A stretch of 64,000 nt of DNA from Amphiura filiformis (GCF_039555335.1 NC_092628.1:100583893-100647892), one strand, 5' to 3'. Positions 23,218-34,707 are shown, counted from the stretch's first letter. Numbers and translations: made by a program. The notes: generated by a model not told the origin, from the sequence alone.

Positions 23218-24450
23218 TTTTAAAAATGTTTGCCACGGTCAAAAAATGGATTTCCTTTAAACTTTCATATTTGATGCACCTTGACCTGAAACAAACACAC
23301 ATGAAATAAATTTGGGAAAATATCCCCGTTGCCATGGTAACAGCCAAATTTTCATTTTAGGCCTATTTTCACAATTTTTGCATTTTTCAGCAGTCAATTT
23401 GTCAAGTTTTGAAGCCAGTGTTACAAATATACACAATATATATATACTGTTTTCTTTATAAGGTATGAACAGGTCACACCTTAGATGCCGCATTGAAAGT
23501 ATAAAAATAATCACCAGATGTCAGGGTGGGTTATACCATTTATTTGAAATAGGGTGTTTTTCAATTTTTCAAAGTATGAAAATATACCAACTTTGTATAG
23601 CTCATAAACCATATGGTAGTGCTCCGATTTCAACATCGACCACAGCATGTTGAGATGATACATTGGTCTTATGAAAAAGTTACATTTGAGCTTGGGAAAA
23701 ACACATCTGTATATACAGTGTTGCCAGACATTTTCCTATTTTTCGAAATTCAACACAAATCTCACCTTAAGTTAAATGATGTGAAAATGAAACATCATCA
23801 TTTCAAGGAACATTTATTAGAAAGAGAGTTTTTATTCATATCAAATTTGATCAGTTATAATGGTCAGTGTTGTTCTAAACCACATGGGTGTTGCCAGAAT
23901 TGGGGTTTTATTGAGATTTGTGGATATTTTCAACTTTTTAAAAGTTATAAAAATACTAAAATGCATTTCTATAATAAAGAAAGAAACATCGACCTCGTCA
24001 TGTTGAGATGATACATTGGCCTTATGAAAAAGTTATTTTGATCGGGGGAGTAAAACATCAGTTTATACAGTGTTGCCAGATATTTTCTTATTTTTTCAAA
24101 ATTCAACACAAGTCTCGCCGTAAGTTAAAAGATATGAAAATGAAACTTCACCTTCATATGGAACATATCTTTTAGAAAGAAAGTTAATTTCATATTCAAT
24201 TTGATCATCTGGGATGGTCAGTGCTATTCTAAGCCATATGGGTGTTGCCATAGCTGGCGTTTAATATGACAATATTTAGATATTTCCAGCTTTTACAAGT
24301 CTTAAAAATAGTACACACCTTTAAAATTATTGTGGAATGAATGCAATATTAAGGTTAAAAATTAACCTAAGAACACTTAGTATGTGAATTTGAATTTTAA
24401 ATTTGAGTTCGGAAAATATTGCCAGATATTATCTCATAATTCAAAATTCA
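23218..24450 (+). repeat. Left arm of the large inverted repeat
   Basis: It pairs with 26745-28195. Over 23613-24011 the arms differ at about 11 of 399 positions. It contains tandem units of about 350 bp marked by GTGTTGCCAGATATTTTC. The outermost part includes GTTGCCATGGTAAC and GGTTATACCATTTATTTGAA. Confidence 0.88.
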
Positions 24451-25210
24451 ACGTATGTTGAGCTTTTTTTCAGCTTTTTTTCAGCTTTTTCATCTATTTT
24501 AAAAAAAAAAAAAAAATGCCAAAATACAATGGCATGCATTCCTAAAATAAAGATGTGAAAATGAAACATCGACCTTATCATGTTGAGATGATACATCGGT
24601 CTTATGAAAAATTTACATTTGAGCTTGGGGAAAAACATCTGTTTATACAGTGTTGCCAGATATTTTCCTATTTTTTCAAAATTCAGCACTAGTTTCACCT
24701 TAGGTTGAAAATGAAAGTTTATTAGAAAGAAATGTACTTTCATATTAAATTTGATCAGTTGTATAAATGGTCAGTGTTATTCCAAACCACATGGGTGTTG
24801 CCATAATTAGGGTTAAATAGCGAGATGTGGTTATTTTGAACTTTTACAAGTTTTAAAAATACCAAAATACCATGGTATGCATTCCTAAAAAAATATGTGG
24901 AAGTGAAACATCAACTTCACCATGTTGAAATGATACATATTTGGTCTTATGAAAAATTTACACTTAAGCTTGGGGAAAACATATGTTTATACAGTGTTGC
25001 CAGATATTTTCCTATTTTTTCGAAATTAAACACAAGTCTCACCTTAAATGCGAAAATGAAACTTCACCTTCACAAGGAAAGTTTATTAAAATGAAATTTA
25101 CTTTCATATTAAATTTGATCAGTTGTATAAATGGTCAGTGTTGTTCCAAACCACATGGGTGTTGCCATAATTAGGGTTTAATAGTGAGATGTTGATATTT
25201 TTATAAGTCA
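24451..25210 (+). repeat. Further direct ~350-bp units between the arms
   Basis: Two more copies of the arm unit lie here in the same direction as the left arm, with markers near 24650 and 24995, and have no clear inverted partner. An A-run follows a T-rich TCAGCTTTTTTTCAGC duplication near 24465-24520. Confidence 0.7.
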
Positions 25211-25741
25211 TAAGGGTTCAAATAGCGACGTTTTCACATATTTTTGTGGACCTGAGAGCACATCAGACATATATTGAAATTTGCGATATAATACAAATTT
25301 TATGGCAAATGATTAAAAATTGATATTTTTGAAATTTAACAGATCTCAAAAGTAAATTGTATAAATCTAGTGATATGTACTTAAAGTGTATGTAGCTGGA
25401 ATGAAAAGCCGTCCATATGAAAATTTGACCTTTCGTATTGAAGATATAGATTTTTTAACCAAAACTCCTAAGGTCTTTTGGGGACTGAAAATCTATATCT
25501 TCACTATGAAAGGTCACATTTTTCAATTAACATTAATTAATTGATTAGTGGTCGGCTTTTCATCCCAGCTACATACACTTTAAGTACACATCATTAGATT
25601 AAAAATTCAATATGCATAATTTACCCTAAAATTTTTATTGTATCGAAATACATTCCTCGTATTCAAAATGCAATTTGGTATGTCTGATGTGCTCTCAGGT
25701 CCGACAAAAATACTGTGCAAAGGTGGGTGACCAATCCCTTA
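25211..25741. mobile_element. 531-bp palindromic MITE nested in the 6.6-kb insertion
   Basis: The ends are inverted (TAAGGGTTCAAATAGCGACG on the left, GGTGGGTGACCAATCCCTTA on the right). The pairing includes GACCTGAGAGCACATCAGAC and GTCTGATGTGCTCTCAGGTC, and the centre is marked by the GGTCTTTTGGGGACTGAAAA region. The single-arm relative at 2143 shows that it is a dispersed family. Confidence 0.75.
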
Positions 25742-25856
25742 AAATACAACACAGAAAACATCAAACATGTATACTTTAAAATATACATAAAAGCCATAAT
25801 GTTTTTACCAATATACACATACTAGCTAGGCTAAAATAAATTAAAATAACATAAGA

Positions 25857-26390
25857 TTGTTACATTGCAAAAAGATGCATATAAGAGTAAGATCATGTTT
25901 AAATTACGCCTACCCCATATTATTAAAGCACACATCCCAACTATACTTGCAAAAAGATATGGGGAAGAAATGGGCAAAAAACTATATAGATCCAGCAAAT
26001 GTCTCGAAAGATATGAGAATAGTCAAAGACAATAACGCACAGAACCTTTTCACAGCCAGACAAATTAATGTCCAGTTACCTTTCCCGAGAGGAGCTCGCA
26101 GGAGAGTCGAAAGTATTAAGAAGAAATGACCATTGAAATCTGGCATGATATTATTGCTAATTCTCTGTCATTCAAGCATCCCCTGCTCATTGATGACATG
26201 AATTTGTATGAGCTTGTAAAAAGGAAGCAACTAAAATCAAGCTTTCAAGACTGAAGGAGATTTATATGAACACTTTTCCAGATACTTGCAGGGTTAAAGC
26301 AAAATAAAAAATCATCAAATGTTGATAAAAGTTGTCTGAGGAAATATCCGTTTCAAGTAGAAAAAGAGGACTACTGGGCACAGTATACCT
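25857..26390 (+). pseudogene. Decayed coding remnant of unknown origin
   Basis: An open stretch of about 90 codons (25857-26129) is rich in charged residues and contains NLFTARQINVQLPFPRGARR. Further coding-like pieces follow to about 26390, including YPFQVEKEDYWAQ. The pieces read like one former protein that is no longer open, and I do not recognise the family. Its place at the centre of the TIR-bounded insertion suggests it once belonged to the mobile element, but that is inference. Confidence 0.4.
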
Positions 26391-26394
26391 ATGA

Positions 26395-26610
26395 CATGAC
26401 CCCGGAGGGGGTTCTCCCTGGTTAAAGGTAGCCTATACGGGGATGTGCCACGGTTTTGGGGTACCTTAGCAATTTTGGTATGTCGATTGGTGGGTTTGCA
26501 GTGGAGACAATACACCAAATTGGGTGCATTAAGGCAAAAGTGCCCATAAAAGCGCCAAATTAGGACAAATTTGTGTGCTTTTTGGGTGTTTTTGTGAAAA
26601 ATTGGAATAC
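26395..26610 (-). mobile_element. Diverged inverted copy of the Mutator-like MITE at 5531
   Basis: Read on the minus strand it follows the 5531-5846 element: AAGCACACAAATTTG, the CCAATTTGGTGTATTG region, AAAACCGTGGCACATCCCCG, then a C-rich end. No target duplication is visible, so it may be truncated or carried inside a larger unit. Confidence 0.65.
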
Positions 26611-26744
26611 TATAGCTGTAACTTTAATAAGGTGTCATTTTAAAATTGAAAATGTATCCACATTTCACTATTAACTCCATTTATAGTGGCATCATCCATG
26701 TGGTTTATTCATGGCAGCGATTTAAACAATATAAATCCTAAAGT

Positions 26745-28195
26745 GAGACATACGTTGAATTTTGAATATAACTGGCAATACTGTATAGAAGGAAATATTT
26801 TCCGAACTCAAATTTAAAATTTAAATTCACATACTAAGTGTTCTTAATATTGCGTTCATTCCACAATAATTTTAAGGATGTGTACTATTTTTAAGACTTG
26901 TAAAAAGCTGGAAATATCTAAATTGTCATATTAAACGCCAGCTATGGCAACACCCATATGGCTTAGAAATAACACTGACCATCCCAGATGATCAAATTGA
27001 ATATGAAATTAACTTTCTTTCTAAAAAGATATGTTCCGTATGAAGGCGAAGTTTCATTTTCATATCTTTTAACTTAGGGCGCGACTTGTGTTGAATTTTG
27101 AAAAATAGGAAAATATCTGGCAACACTGTATAAACTGATGTTTTACCCCCAGATCAAAATAACTTTTTCATAAGGCCAATGTATCATCTCAACATGACGA
27201 GGTCGATGTTTCTTTCTTTATTATAGAAATGCAATTTGGTATTTTTATGACTTGTAAAAAGTTGAAAATATCCACACCTCACAATTAAACCCCAATTATG
27301 GCAACACCCATGTGGTTTATCTGGCAACACTGTATAAACTGATGTCTTACCCCGCCCCCAGATCAAAATACCTTTTTCATAAGGCCAATATATCATCTCA
27401 ACATGACGAGGTCGATGTTTCTTTCTTTATTATAGAAATGCATTTTGGTATTTTTATGACTTGTAAAAAGTTGAAAATATCCACAAATCACAATTAAACC
27501 CCAATTATGGCAACACCCATGTGGTTTAGAACAACACTGACCATTATAACTGATCAAATTTGATATGAATAAAAACTCTCTTTGTAATAAATGTTCCTTG
27601 AAAGGATGATGTTTCATTTTCACATCATTTAACTTAAGGTGAGATTTGTGTTGAATTTCGAAAAATAGGAAAATGTCTGGCAACACTGTATATACAGATG
27701 TGTTTTCCCCAAGCTCAAATGTAATTTTTTCATAAGACCAATGTATCATCTCAACATGCTGTGGTCGATGTTGAAATCGGAACACTACCATATGGTTTAT
27801 GAGCTATACAAAGTTGGTATATTTTCATACTTTGAAAAATTGAAAAACACCCTATTTCAAATAAATGGTATAACCCACCCTGACATCTGGTGATTATTTT
27901 TATACTTTCATTGCAGCATCTAAGGTTTGACCTATTCATACCTTATAAAGAAAAAATCATATTTATATTGCGTATATTAGTAACACTGGCTTCAAAACTT
28001 GACAATTTGACTGCTGAATAATGCAAAATTGTGAAAATAGGCCTAAAATTGAAATTTGCCTGTTACCATGGCAACGGGGATATTTTTCCGAAATTTATCC
28101 CATGTGTGTTAGTTTGAGGTCAAGGTCCATCAAATATGAAAGTATAAAGAAAATCTATTTTTGACCGTGGCAACTATATTCTCAATAAAAATTCC
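26745..28195 (-). repeat. Right arm of the large inverted repeat
   Basis: It is the reverse complement of 23218-24450 and about 0.2 kb longer, because a segment of about 210 bp is duplicated (near 27180-27390 and 27390-27540). Inverted unit markers occur near 27109, 27320 and 27669. Confidence 0.88.
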
Positions 28196-28199
28196 TTTA

Positions 28200-28380
28200 A
28201 AAAAGGAATGGGGCGCCCAAATTATGTGAGCTTGGACGTGATATGGTGAATTCCATGGCATGGTGTTTAGATTTGGTCCCGGGGATTTGGTATCATAATG
28301 ATTTTTTCTAGGGAAGAGTAGAAGATGATCAAATGCAAGACAAATGTGTTTGATTGGGGAAGGTGTATCACAGGACCGTT
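28200..28380 (-). repeat. Dispersed repeat shared with 40424-40600
   Basis: Read on the minus strand it has GGTCCTGTGATACACCTTCC, CATTTGATCATCTTCTACTC and CACCATATCACGTCC in the same order as the plus strand at 40424. At 40.4 kb it leads into a LINE-like tail. Here it ends at the inverted arm. Confidence 0.75.
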
Positions 28381-29783
28381 TTGGATGAAATAAATTGAAT
28401 TGGAATGAAGCTGTCGTGTCAATTTGCGATTATGTGGGGTGGGGAGTTCAATTTTGGGGCATATTGTAGTGATGATATTGCTTTGGATATTGAATATTGT
28501 TGAATTTCGTTATGCAGGGGGTATATGATGGATAGTATAGAAGAGGATCTACCCCTATGTTGACCAAAAGAAAAGTTTTTATGAATGTATAACGTCTGTG
28601 ATACATATACATCATAACGTCTGTGATACATATACATCATCTACTTGCTAATACACTGAAAATCTAATAGAGATGAAGGATAAAAGACAATTACAGAACA
28701 TTCATTCTTCAAAAGTAGCTATATGGGTATACAATGTTTACAAGATAAGAACGTTAATGTTTTGTACATGAACGTAACATCTTTGATACATAGTTGTTAA
28801 CACACTGAAAATCTGACTAGAGATTTACAATTTGATGATATCCAAAAGAATACTTACTAACTTAGCATTGAAGAATTAAAATAATTACAGAACTTTCATT
28901 TGTTAACATACACGTAGCAATGATTAACAATGTTGACAATACAAACGTAACGTTTTGTTCATAAACATAACATCCTCGACACATCTAGGATCCGCATAAT
29001 TTGTTGATTAATGTCATAAACAGTCACAAAAGATTTATGGTCTGATCATTTTATCATTTTAAGGGGACCCGATATTGCATTTGGAAGAACCAGGCTTTTC
29101 AATTACTATCAAAACTGCTGGGTACCAAACTTTTTGATACAGCTTGTATAGTAATTTGTTCTAATTTCCATGCAAAAGGAGCCAGTTGTTTCATCCTTAA
29201 AACAAATAGGCTACACCATAATTTCCAATTACCCCATGCAGATAGATAAGACCTTGGTAAGATAAGCGTGTTAATTGTTATGTCACTATCACTATCTTGA
29301 TCTTGATAAGATGCCTGACTTTGAAACTTTGGGTACAAAAAACTCATACTCTGCAAGTTAGGTCAAATTTTGCACTATGATTGTTTATTTGAGCTTATTG
29401 GACTATGCCATTCAGATTAGGCTATTGTAATCCAAAGTGTTGGTCACCGTCTATCGGGTTCTAAGAGGCGGTAAACTGGTTACAAAGGTCAAAGTGGTTA
29501 CAAAGGTCAAAGGTCTCGATTTATTTGGTGTTTTTACAAATCCATTAATTTTGTCTTTTAAACAAAGAATATACGCACACCATTTTATCCTGTGCATAAC
29601 AGAAAACAATAATAAAATAAAATCCAAGCATATTGTGGATTTATTTCTGAGCAAGGGCATAATTTTAGCAAAATAGCACAACAATTGCGGAGTAAATCTA
29701 GTAAGACTGAAATTAGAAGCTACTCACAAGTACATGCCAATATTGTGGGACGCCTCCGTAGAGGGCGCCCCAAAAATAACAGA
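28381..29783. other. Right part of the 6.6-kb insertion, no gene seen
   Basis: It contains a 25-bp direct duplication (AACGTCTGTGATACATATAC twice, 28590-28640) and short open frames without recognisable domains. The last 30 bp include GACGCCTCCGTAGAGGGCG, a small palindrome next to the terminal repeat. Confidence 0.5.
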
Positions 29784-29852
29784 TAATAATGCTTTGTATG
29801 TGATCGAAAGTTAGGCCCCTAAAAATATCAATACCAGTTTAACAATGTTTAA

Positions 29853-30213
29853 GGGGTACTACACCCCTGTGGTAAATTTGTGACTATTTTTGCATTTTTC
29901 TCAAAAAATAATAACACACTGGTAACAAAAGTTGTGTATATTATTGGGGCAAGGAACCAAATTACTACACCGGAATTTCAGTGACTCAAGGCCCAAGCGG
30001 TTCAGTATATATGGTCGGAAATGAGGTACATCCTAGCGGTACCTTATTTCTTATCATAAATAACGAACCGCTTAGCTTGGGTCACTGAAATTCCAGTGTA
30101 ATAATTGGATTCCTTGCCCCTATAATAATATACATAAGTTTTGTTACCACTGTGTTATTAGTTTTTGAGAAAAAAGCAAAAATAGACACAAATTTATCGA
30201 GGGGTGTAGTACT
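29853..30213. mobile_element. 360-bp palindromic MITE at a TTAA-like target
   Basis: The arms of about 150 bp are inverted, with outer words GTACTACACCCCT and AGGGGTGTAGTAC and inner words CACTGAAATTCCAGTGTA and CCGGAATTTCAGTG. The flanks read GTTTAA on the left and TTTAAA on the right, where uninterrupted units have GTTTAAATT, consistent with a TTAA-type target as used by piggyBac or Kolobok elements. No coding capacity. Confidence 0.78.
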
Positions 30214-30633
30214 TTAAATGATTTAAATCGAACTTTCTTGCCAGTTAGAACTAACTAGAGGATTAGGATTTAGCTATAAGTTTCATTTGGCAAAAAAAAA
30301 AAAAAGATAATAATTTTTTAATTACAAAAAATAGTGGTGTATTTATCTGGAATTAGCAGTTTTAAATTAAATATTTATATTTTGAATTAGAGAATTAGGA
30401 AAATATGCCAATTTTGTTTGTTTGTTAGTCTCCAATATGAACATGATAAGCAGAGATGTACAATGAATGGAGAATAGGGAAGAAGGAGGAAGAGGGAGGT
30501 GGAACAATAATGGTGAGATTTCGAAACACATGCCCTACCAGAAAAAAAGGAAAATTAATTCAAAAGTCTTTATGCCAAATAAGAGGACGTGAATATAATT
30601 GCTTTTCTAAACAACGATACAACCAAAAATTTA

Positions 30634-30705
30634 TGGAGCTGCCGGGGATTGAACCCGGGGCCTCACACATGCAAAGCGTGCGCTCTACCACTGAGCTACA
30701 GCCCC
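30634..30705 (-). tRNA. tRNA-Ala(TGC), copy 11, intact
   Basis: It is identical to the consensus, has a T5 terminator, and the E2F-like 12-mer is at 30755-30766. It heads the recent 1.15-kb tandem duplication and is the first gene after the 6.6-kb insertion. Confidence 0.96.
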
Positions 30706-30747
30706 AACGTTGCGCAATTACTGATTATACGTAGTGTTAACATGCAG

Positions 30748-31407
30748 GCTTCCGTTTGGCGGGAAATTGTGTGACTTTATTTTTTACTATATCTTTTAAA
30801 GTAACAAAGATAAGTATTTAAAGTTATACATTTTTGGAAAGGGAATGATACAAGGAATTCAACTGTATCTTCAAAATTGGGAGAAAAATACCGCTTTTTT
30901 TTAAAGGTTACCGGTAATTAAGGAATATTTTCAACTAAAAATTTTGACCATTCTTAGGCATGTTATAGGATTCAAAATAATAAAAATACATATTTTTTTT
31001 AATCCCGAGACAAAATTCTTGTTAATACTTTCTCAATTGTTTTAAAAATATGTCCAGAAATTTGTTTTAAGGCCCAAAATGTCATAAAACTTAGTAAAAG
31101 AATAATAACAATGCATATTTTGACCTATTTTGGGACTATATTGTTATAAATAACTACATTGTGGACTCTAACCGCAATATGGGATTTGGAAATATAAGTG
31201 GAGCTAGCTATTATGGTCCGAACATTTTGGCCGGAAAATCTAGTTTTTGGACTTTTAAAAATCAAAAATGAGTTTCTCAAATTTCGAAGATAATGTTGAA
31301 TTCCTTTAATAAGTTCCTTTTCAAAGATGTACGTTCATATACTTGTCTTTGTTACTTTAAAAGATACGGTGAAAATAAAGTCAAACAATTTCCCGCCAAA
31401 TAAGTGC
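30748..31407. repeat. Foldback segment of the tRNA 11 unit
   Basis: The inverted ends run from TTTGGCGGGAAA (30755) to TTTCCCGCCAAA (31389-31400) and pair inward through AAAATAAAGTC and the CTTTAAAAGATAC region. The inside includes TTTTGGCCGGAAAATCTAG. Confidence 0.72.
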
Positions 31408-31782
31408 ACCCTTACAAAAATAGTTAAGCAATCATCATGATCATGGCAATTTAAATTGCGATGTCTACTGATATGTACAATCTCATTAGATAAAAAATCG
31501 CAAATTATATTTGGATTAGAGAATTATGAAAAAGTATGCCAATTAGGTTTCTTTCTTAGGCTACAATGAACATGATAAGCATGATAAGTATAGATGTACA
31601 ATGAATTAAGAATGGGGAAGAAGAAAGAAAAGGGAAGTTGAAAAAGTAGTGACGATATTTAGAAACACAGGCCCTGCAAGGGAAAAAAAAAGAAAAAAAG
31701 GATAATTAATTTAAAAGTCTTCATTTCAAATAAGAGAATGTGCATAATTGCTTTTCTAAACAACGATACAACCAAAAGTTTA

Positions 31783-31854
31783 TGGAGCTGCCGGGGATTG
31801 AACCCGGGGCCTCACACATGCAAAGCGTGCGCTCTACCACTGAGCTACAGCCCC
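31783..31854 (-). tRNA. tRNA-Ala(TGC), copy 12, intact
   Basis: It is identical to the consensus. The terminator is T4 (AAACTTTTGG), shared with copy 13. The E2F-like 12-mer is at 31904-31915. Confidence 0.96.
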
Positions 31855-31896
31855 AACGTTGCGCAATTTCTGATTATACGTAGTGTTAACATGCAG

Positions 31897-32555
31897 GCTT
31901 CCGTTTGGCGGGAAATTGTGTGACTTTATTTTTTACTATATCTTTTAAAGTAACAAAGATAAGTATTTAAAGTTATAAATTTTTGGAAAGGGAATGATAC
32001 AAGGAATTCAACTGTATCTTCAAAATTGGGAAAAATACCGCTTTTTTTTAAAGGTTACCGGTAATTAAGGAATATTTTCAACTAAAAATTTTGACCATTC
32101 TTAGGCATGTTATAGGATTCAAAATAATAAAAATACATATTTTTTTTAATCCCGAGACAAAATTCTTGTTACTACTTTCTCAATTGTTTTAATAATATGT
32201 CCAGAAATTTGTTTTAAGGCCCAAAATGTCATAAAACTTAGTAAAAGAATAATAACAATGCATATTTTGACCTATTTTGGGACTATATTGTTATAAATAA
32301 CTACATTGTGGACTCTAACCGCAATATGGGATTTGGAAATATAAGTGGAGCTAGCTATTATGGTCCGAACATTTTGGCCGGAAAATCTAGTTTTTGGACT
32401 TTTTAAAAATCAAAAATGAGTTTCTCAAATTTCGAAGATAATGTTGAATTCCTTTAATAATTTCCTTTTCAAAGATGTACGTTCATATACTTGTCTTTGT
32501 TACTTTAAAAGATACAGTGAAAATAAAGTCAAACAATTTCCCGCCAAATAAGTGC
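31897..32555. repeat. Foldback segment of the tRNA 12 unit
   Basis: It has the same inverted ends as at 30748-31407 (TTTGGCGGGAAA at 31904, TTTCCCGCCAAA at 32537-32548) and nearly the same interior. Confidence 0.72.
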
Positions 32556-32929
32556 ACCCTTACAAAAATAGTTACGCAATCATCATGATCATGGCAATTT
32601 AAATTGCGATGTCTACTGATATGTACAATCTCATTAGATAAAAAATCGCAAATTATATTTGGATTAGAGAATTATGAAAAAGTATGCCAATTTGGTTTCT
32701 TTCTTAGGCTACAATGAACATGATAAGCATGATAAGTATAGATGTACAATGAATTAAGAATGGGGAAGAAGAAAGAAAGGGGAAGTTGAAAAAGTAGTGA
32801 CGATATTTAGAAACACAGGCCCTGCAAGGGAAAAAAGAAGAAAAAAGGATAATTAATTTAAAAGTCTTCATTTCAAATAAGAGAATGTGCATAATTGCTT
32901 TTCTAAACAACGATACAACCAAAAGTTTA

Positions 32930-33001
32930 TGGAGCTGCCGGGGATTGAACCCGGGGCCTCACACATGCAAAGCGTGCGCTCTACCACTGAGCTACAGCCC
33001 C
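32930..33001 (-). tRNA. tRNA-Ala(TGC), copy 13, intact
   Basis: It is identical to the consensus with a T4 terminator. The upstream spacer is the GTGTCGACATAGAG type, cut short at 33128 by a stretch of foreign sequence, so no E2F-like box precedes this copy. Confidence 0.96.
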
Positions 33002-33127
33002 AACTGTGTCGACATAGAGGTTTTACGTTGTGTTAGCACAGTCGTGTAGCTTTTGTAGCTTAGTTCTTGTGCATTGTTTCTTTATGTTTTGACTGCACCA
33101 ATATGTTTGGTGAATGTAAATAAAGAA

Positions 33128-33350
33128 TGCATGCAGGCACAAAAAAAAGTGGGCCAAAAAACCGGTTTTTGGGATTTTGGGCCAAAAATGAGCATTTTGG
33201 CCCAAATTTGACCTCACAGATGAACTTATCAAGTCTTTGCCATTCTAAATATGTATACTTTTATATACTTTACACCAACAATTTAGCAGTTATGAGGCCC
33301 GAAATTTTCCATAATTCCAGGGTTCAGACCAACCTTAAGAATGGGGAAGA
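33128..33350. other. Foreign segment in the tRNA 13 spacer
   Basis: The spacer leaves its usual sequence after AATGCATGCAGG and enters DNA with repeated GGGCCAAAA and TTTTGGCCCAAAT words, about 220 bp, before returning to tRNA-unit sequence near AAGAATGGGGAAGAAG. The origin is unknown. Confidence 0.45.
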
Positions 33351-33507
33351 AGAAGGAAAAGGAAAGTTGAACAATAGTGACGAGATTTAGAAACACAGGT
33401 CCTAATTTTTTACAACAAAAAAAGGATAATTAATTAAAAAGTCTTCATTTCAAATAAGAGAATATGTATAATTGCTTTTCTAAACAACGATGACAACCAA
33501 AAAATCA

Positions 33508-33579
33508 TGGAGCTGCCGGTGATTGAACCCGGGGCCTCACACATGCAAAGCGTGCGCTCTACCACTGAGCTACAGCCCC
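33508..33579 (-). tRNA. tRNA-Ala(TGC), copy 14, T-stem mutant
   Basis: A single change at position 61 breaks the G53:C61 pair that closes the T-loop (CCGGG against ACCGG). This is a conserved pair, so stability and B-box strength may suffer. The remaining sequence is consensus and a T6 terminator follows. The spacer matches copy 4, with an intact E2F-like 12-mer further out at 33737-33748. Confidence 0.87.
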
Positions 33580-34707
33580 AACTGTGACGACGCAGAGATT
33601 TTTTTTACGTGATGTTAGCACACCCGTGTAGCTTTCGTAGCTTTAGTTCTTGCTTACTTTGTGCATTGTTTCTTTATGTTTTGACTGCACCTTATGTTTG
33701 GGTGAATGTAAATAAAAGAATGCATGCAGGCTTGCGTTTGGCGGGAAATTTTGTGACTTTATTTTTGTTATTATATCTTTTAAAGTAACAAAGACAAGTA
33801 TTTAAAGAGATATATTTTTAGAAAGGGAATGATAAATGGAATTCAACTGTTTCTTTCAAATTGGGGAAAAATACCCTTGAAAAAAAGATTTATCAAGGAG
33901 TTTTTTCAGCTAAAAATTGTGAACTACACTAAGGATTCAAAATAATAAAAATTAGATATTTTTAATGAGACAAAATTCTTGTAACTACATTCTCAATTGT
34001 TTAAAATTAGGTACAGAAATTTGCTTTATGGCCACAAAAATGTCATAAAACTTGGTAAAAATTAACAAAAATACACATTTTGACCTATTTCGGCACATAT
34101 TGATGAAAAAAATATTAACTAGATTGTGGACACAATATATAATTTGGAAATATAAGCTTAGCTATAGTTATTGTGGTCGGAACATTTTGGCGGGAAAATC
34201 TAGTTTTTGACTTTTTTTTAAATTAAAAATTCGAAGGGAATATTGGGCCGTATAATGTCAAGTGTACAGGTTATCAAATCTCTATGAAATTGTAGGTCAG
34301 ATTGGTGCAAAACTATGGCATGATCGGGATTTCATTACTGATATAAACAGCATCCGATTAAAATAGAAAACACCTCTCTTTATTAATTCCTTTTAATATG
34401 ATGAAGTCTTCAATAAAAAGAGCTTCTATTCGCAATATTTATATTTGGACCAGAGAATTATACAAAAAACATGCAAAAGTACTTCAATTTGTTTTGTTTG
34501 TTAGTCTATAATATGAACATGTACACGTAGATTTTAGGAGGAGGAGAAGAAGAAGAAGGGCACTGGAACAACAATTATTAGTAGAAACATGGGCCCTATA
34601 CAAGAAATGAAACAAAAAATTCATTTTTACTAACTAAAAGTTTTCATTCCAAATAAGAGCACATGTGTATACACAATTGCTTTGCCTTTACGAACAACCA
34701 AAATTTA

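Larger units (their letters stand above)
23199..29783. mobile_element. 6.6-kb TIR-bounded insertion with giant inverted arms
   Basis: The tRNA spacer is interrupted after TTTGGTATCTT and resumes at ATAATGCTTTGTATGTGATC, so the insertion edges can be read against uninterrupted units (e.g. 21350, 19370). The ends are inverted: TCTGTTATTTTGG on the left and CCAAAAATAACAGA on the right. Each is bordered by TA, so a TA target duplication is likely, though one T of the junction is ambiguous. Inside are inverted arms (23218-24450 and 26745-28195), a nested palindromic MITE, a decayed coding remnant, an inverted copy of the 5531 MITE and 1.4 kb of unmatched DNA on the right. No intact transposase is visible, and the superfamily is undetermined. 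Confidence 0.75.
30634..31782. repeat. 1.15-kb tandem unit, copy A
   Basis: The unit runs from tRNA 11 to the base before tRNA 12 (1,149 bp) and is followed at once by a nearly identical 1,147-bp unit. Differences are mostly single bases and A/T-run lengths, which makes it one of the youngest duplications in the window. Confidence 0.9.
31783..32929. repeat. 1.15-kb tandem unit, copy B
   Basis: This is the second member of the young duplication, starting with tRNA 12 and ending before tRNA 13. Its junction with the next unit is a break: beyond tRNA 13 the spacer switches to the copy 4/14 type. Confidence 0.9.

Noticed and set aside
23613-24011. 132-codon open frame, matched by another in the right arm (27393-27791, minus)
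   Set aside because: The two frames differ at about 11 bases and nearly all the changes alter the amino acid, so there is no sign of protein-level selection. They are shared because the arms are copies.
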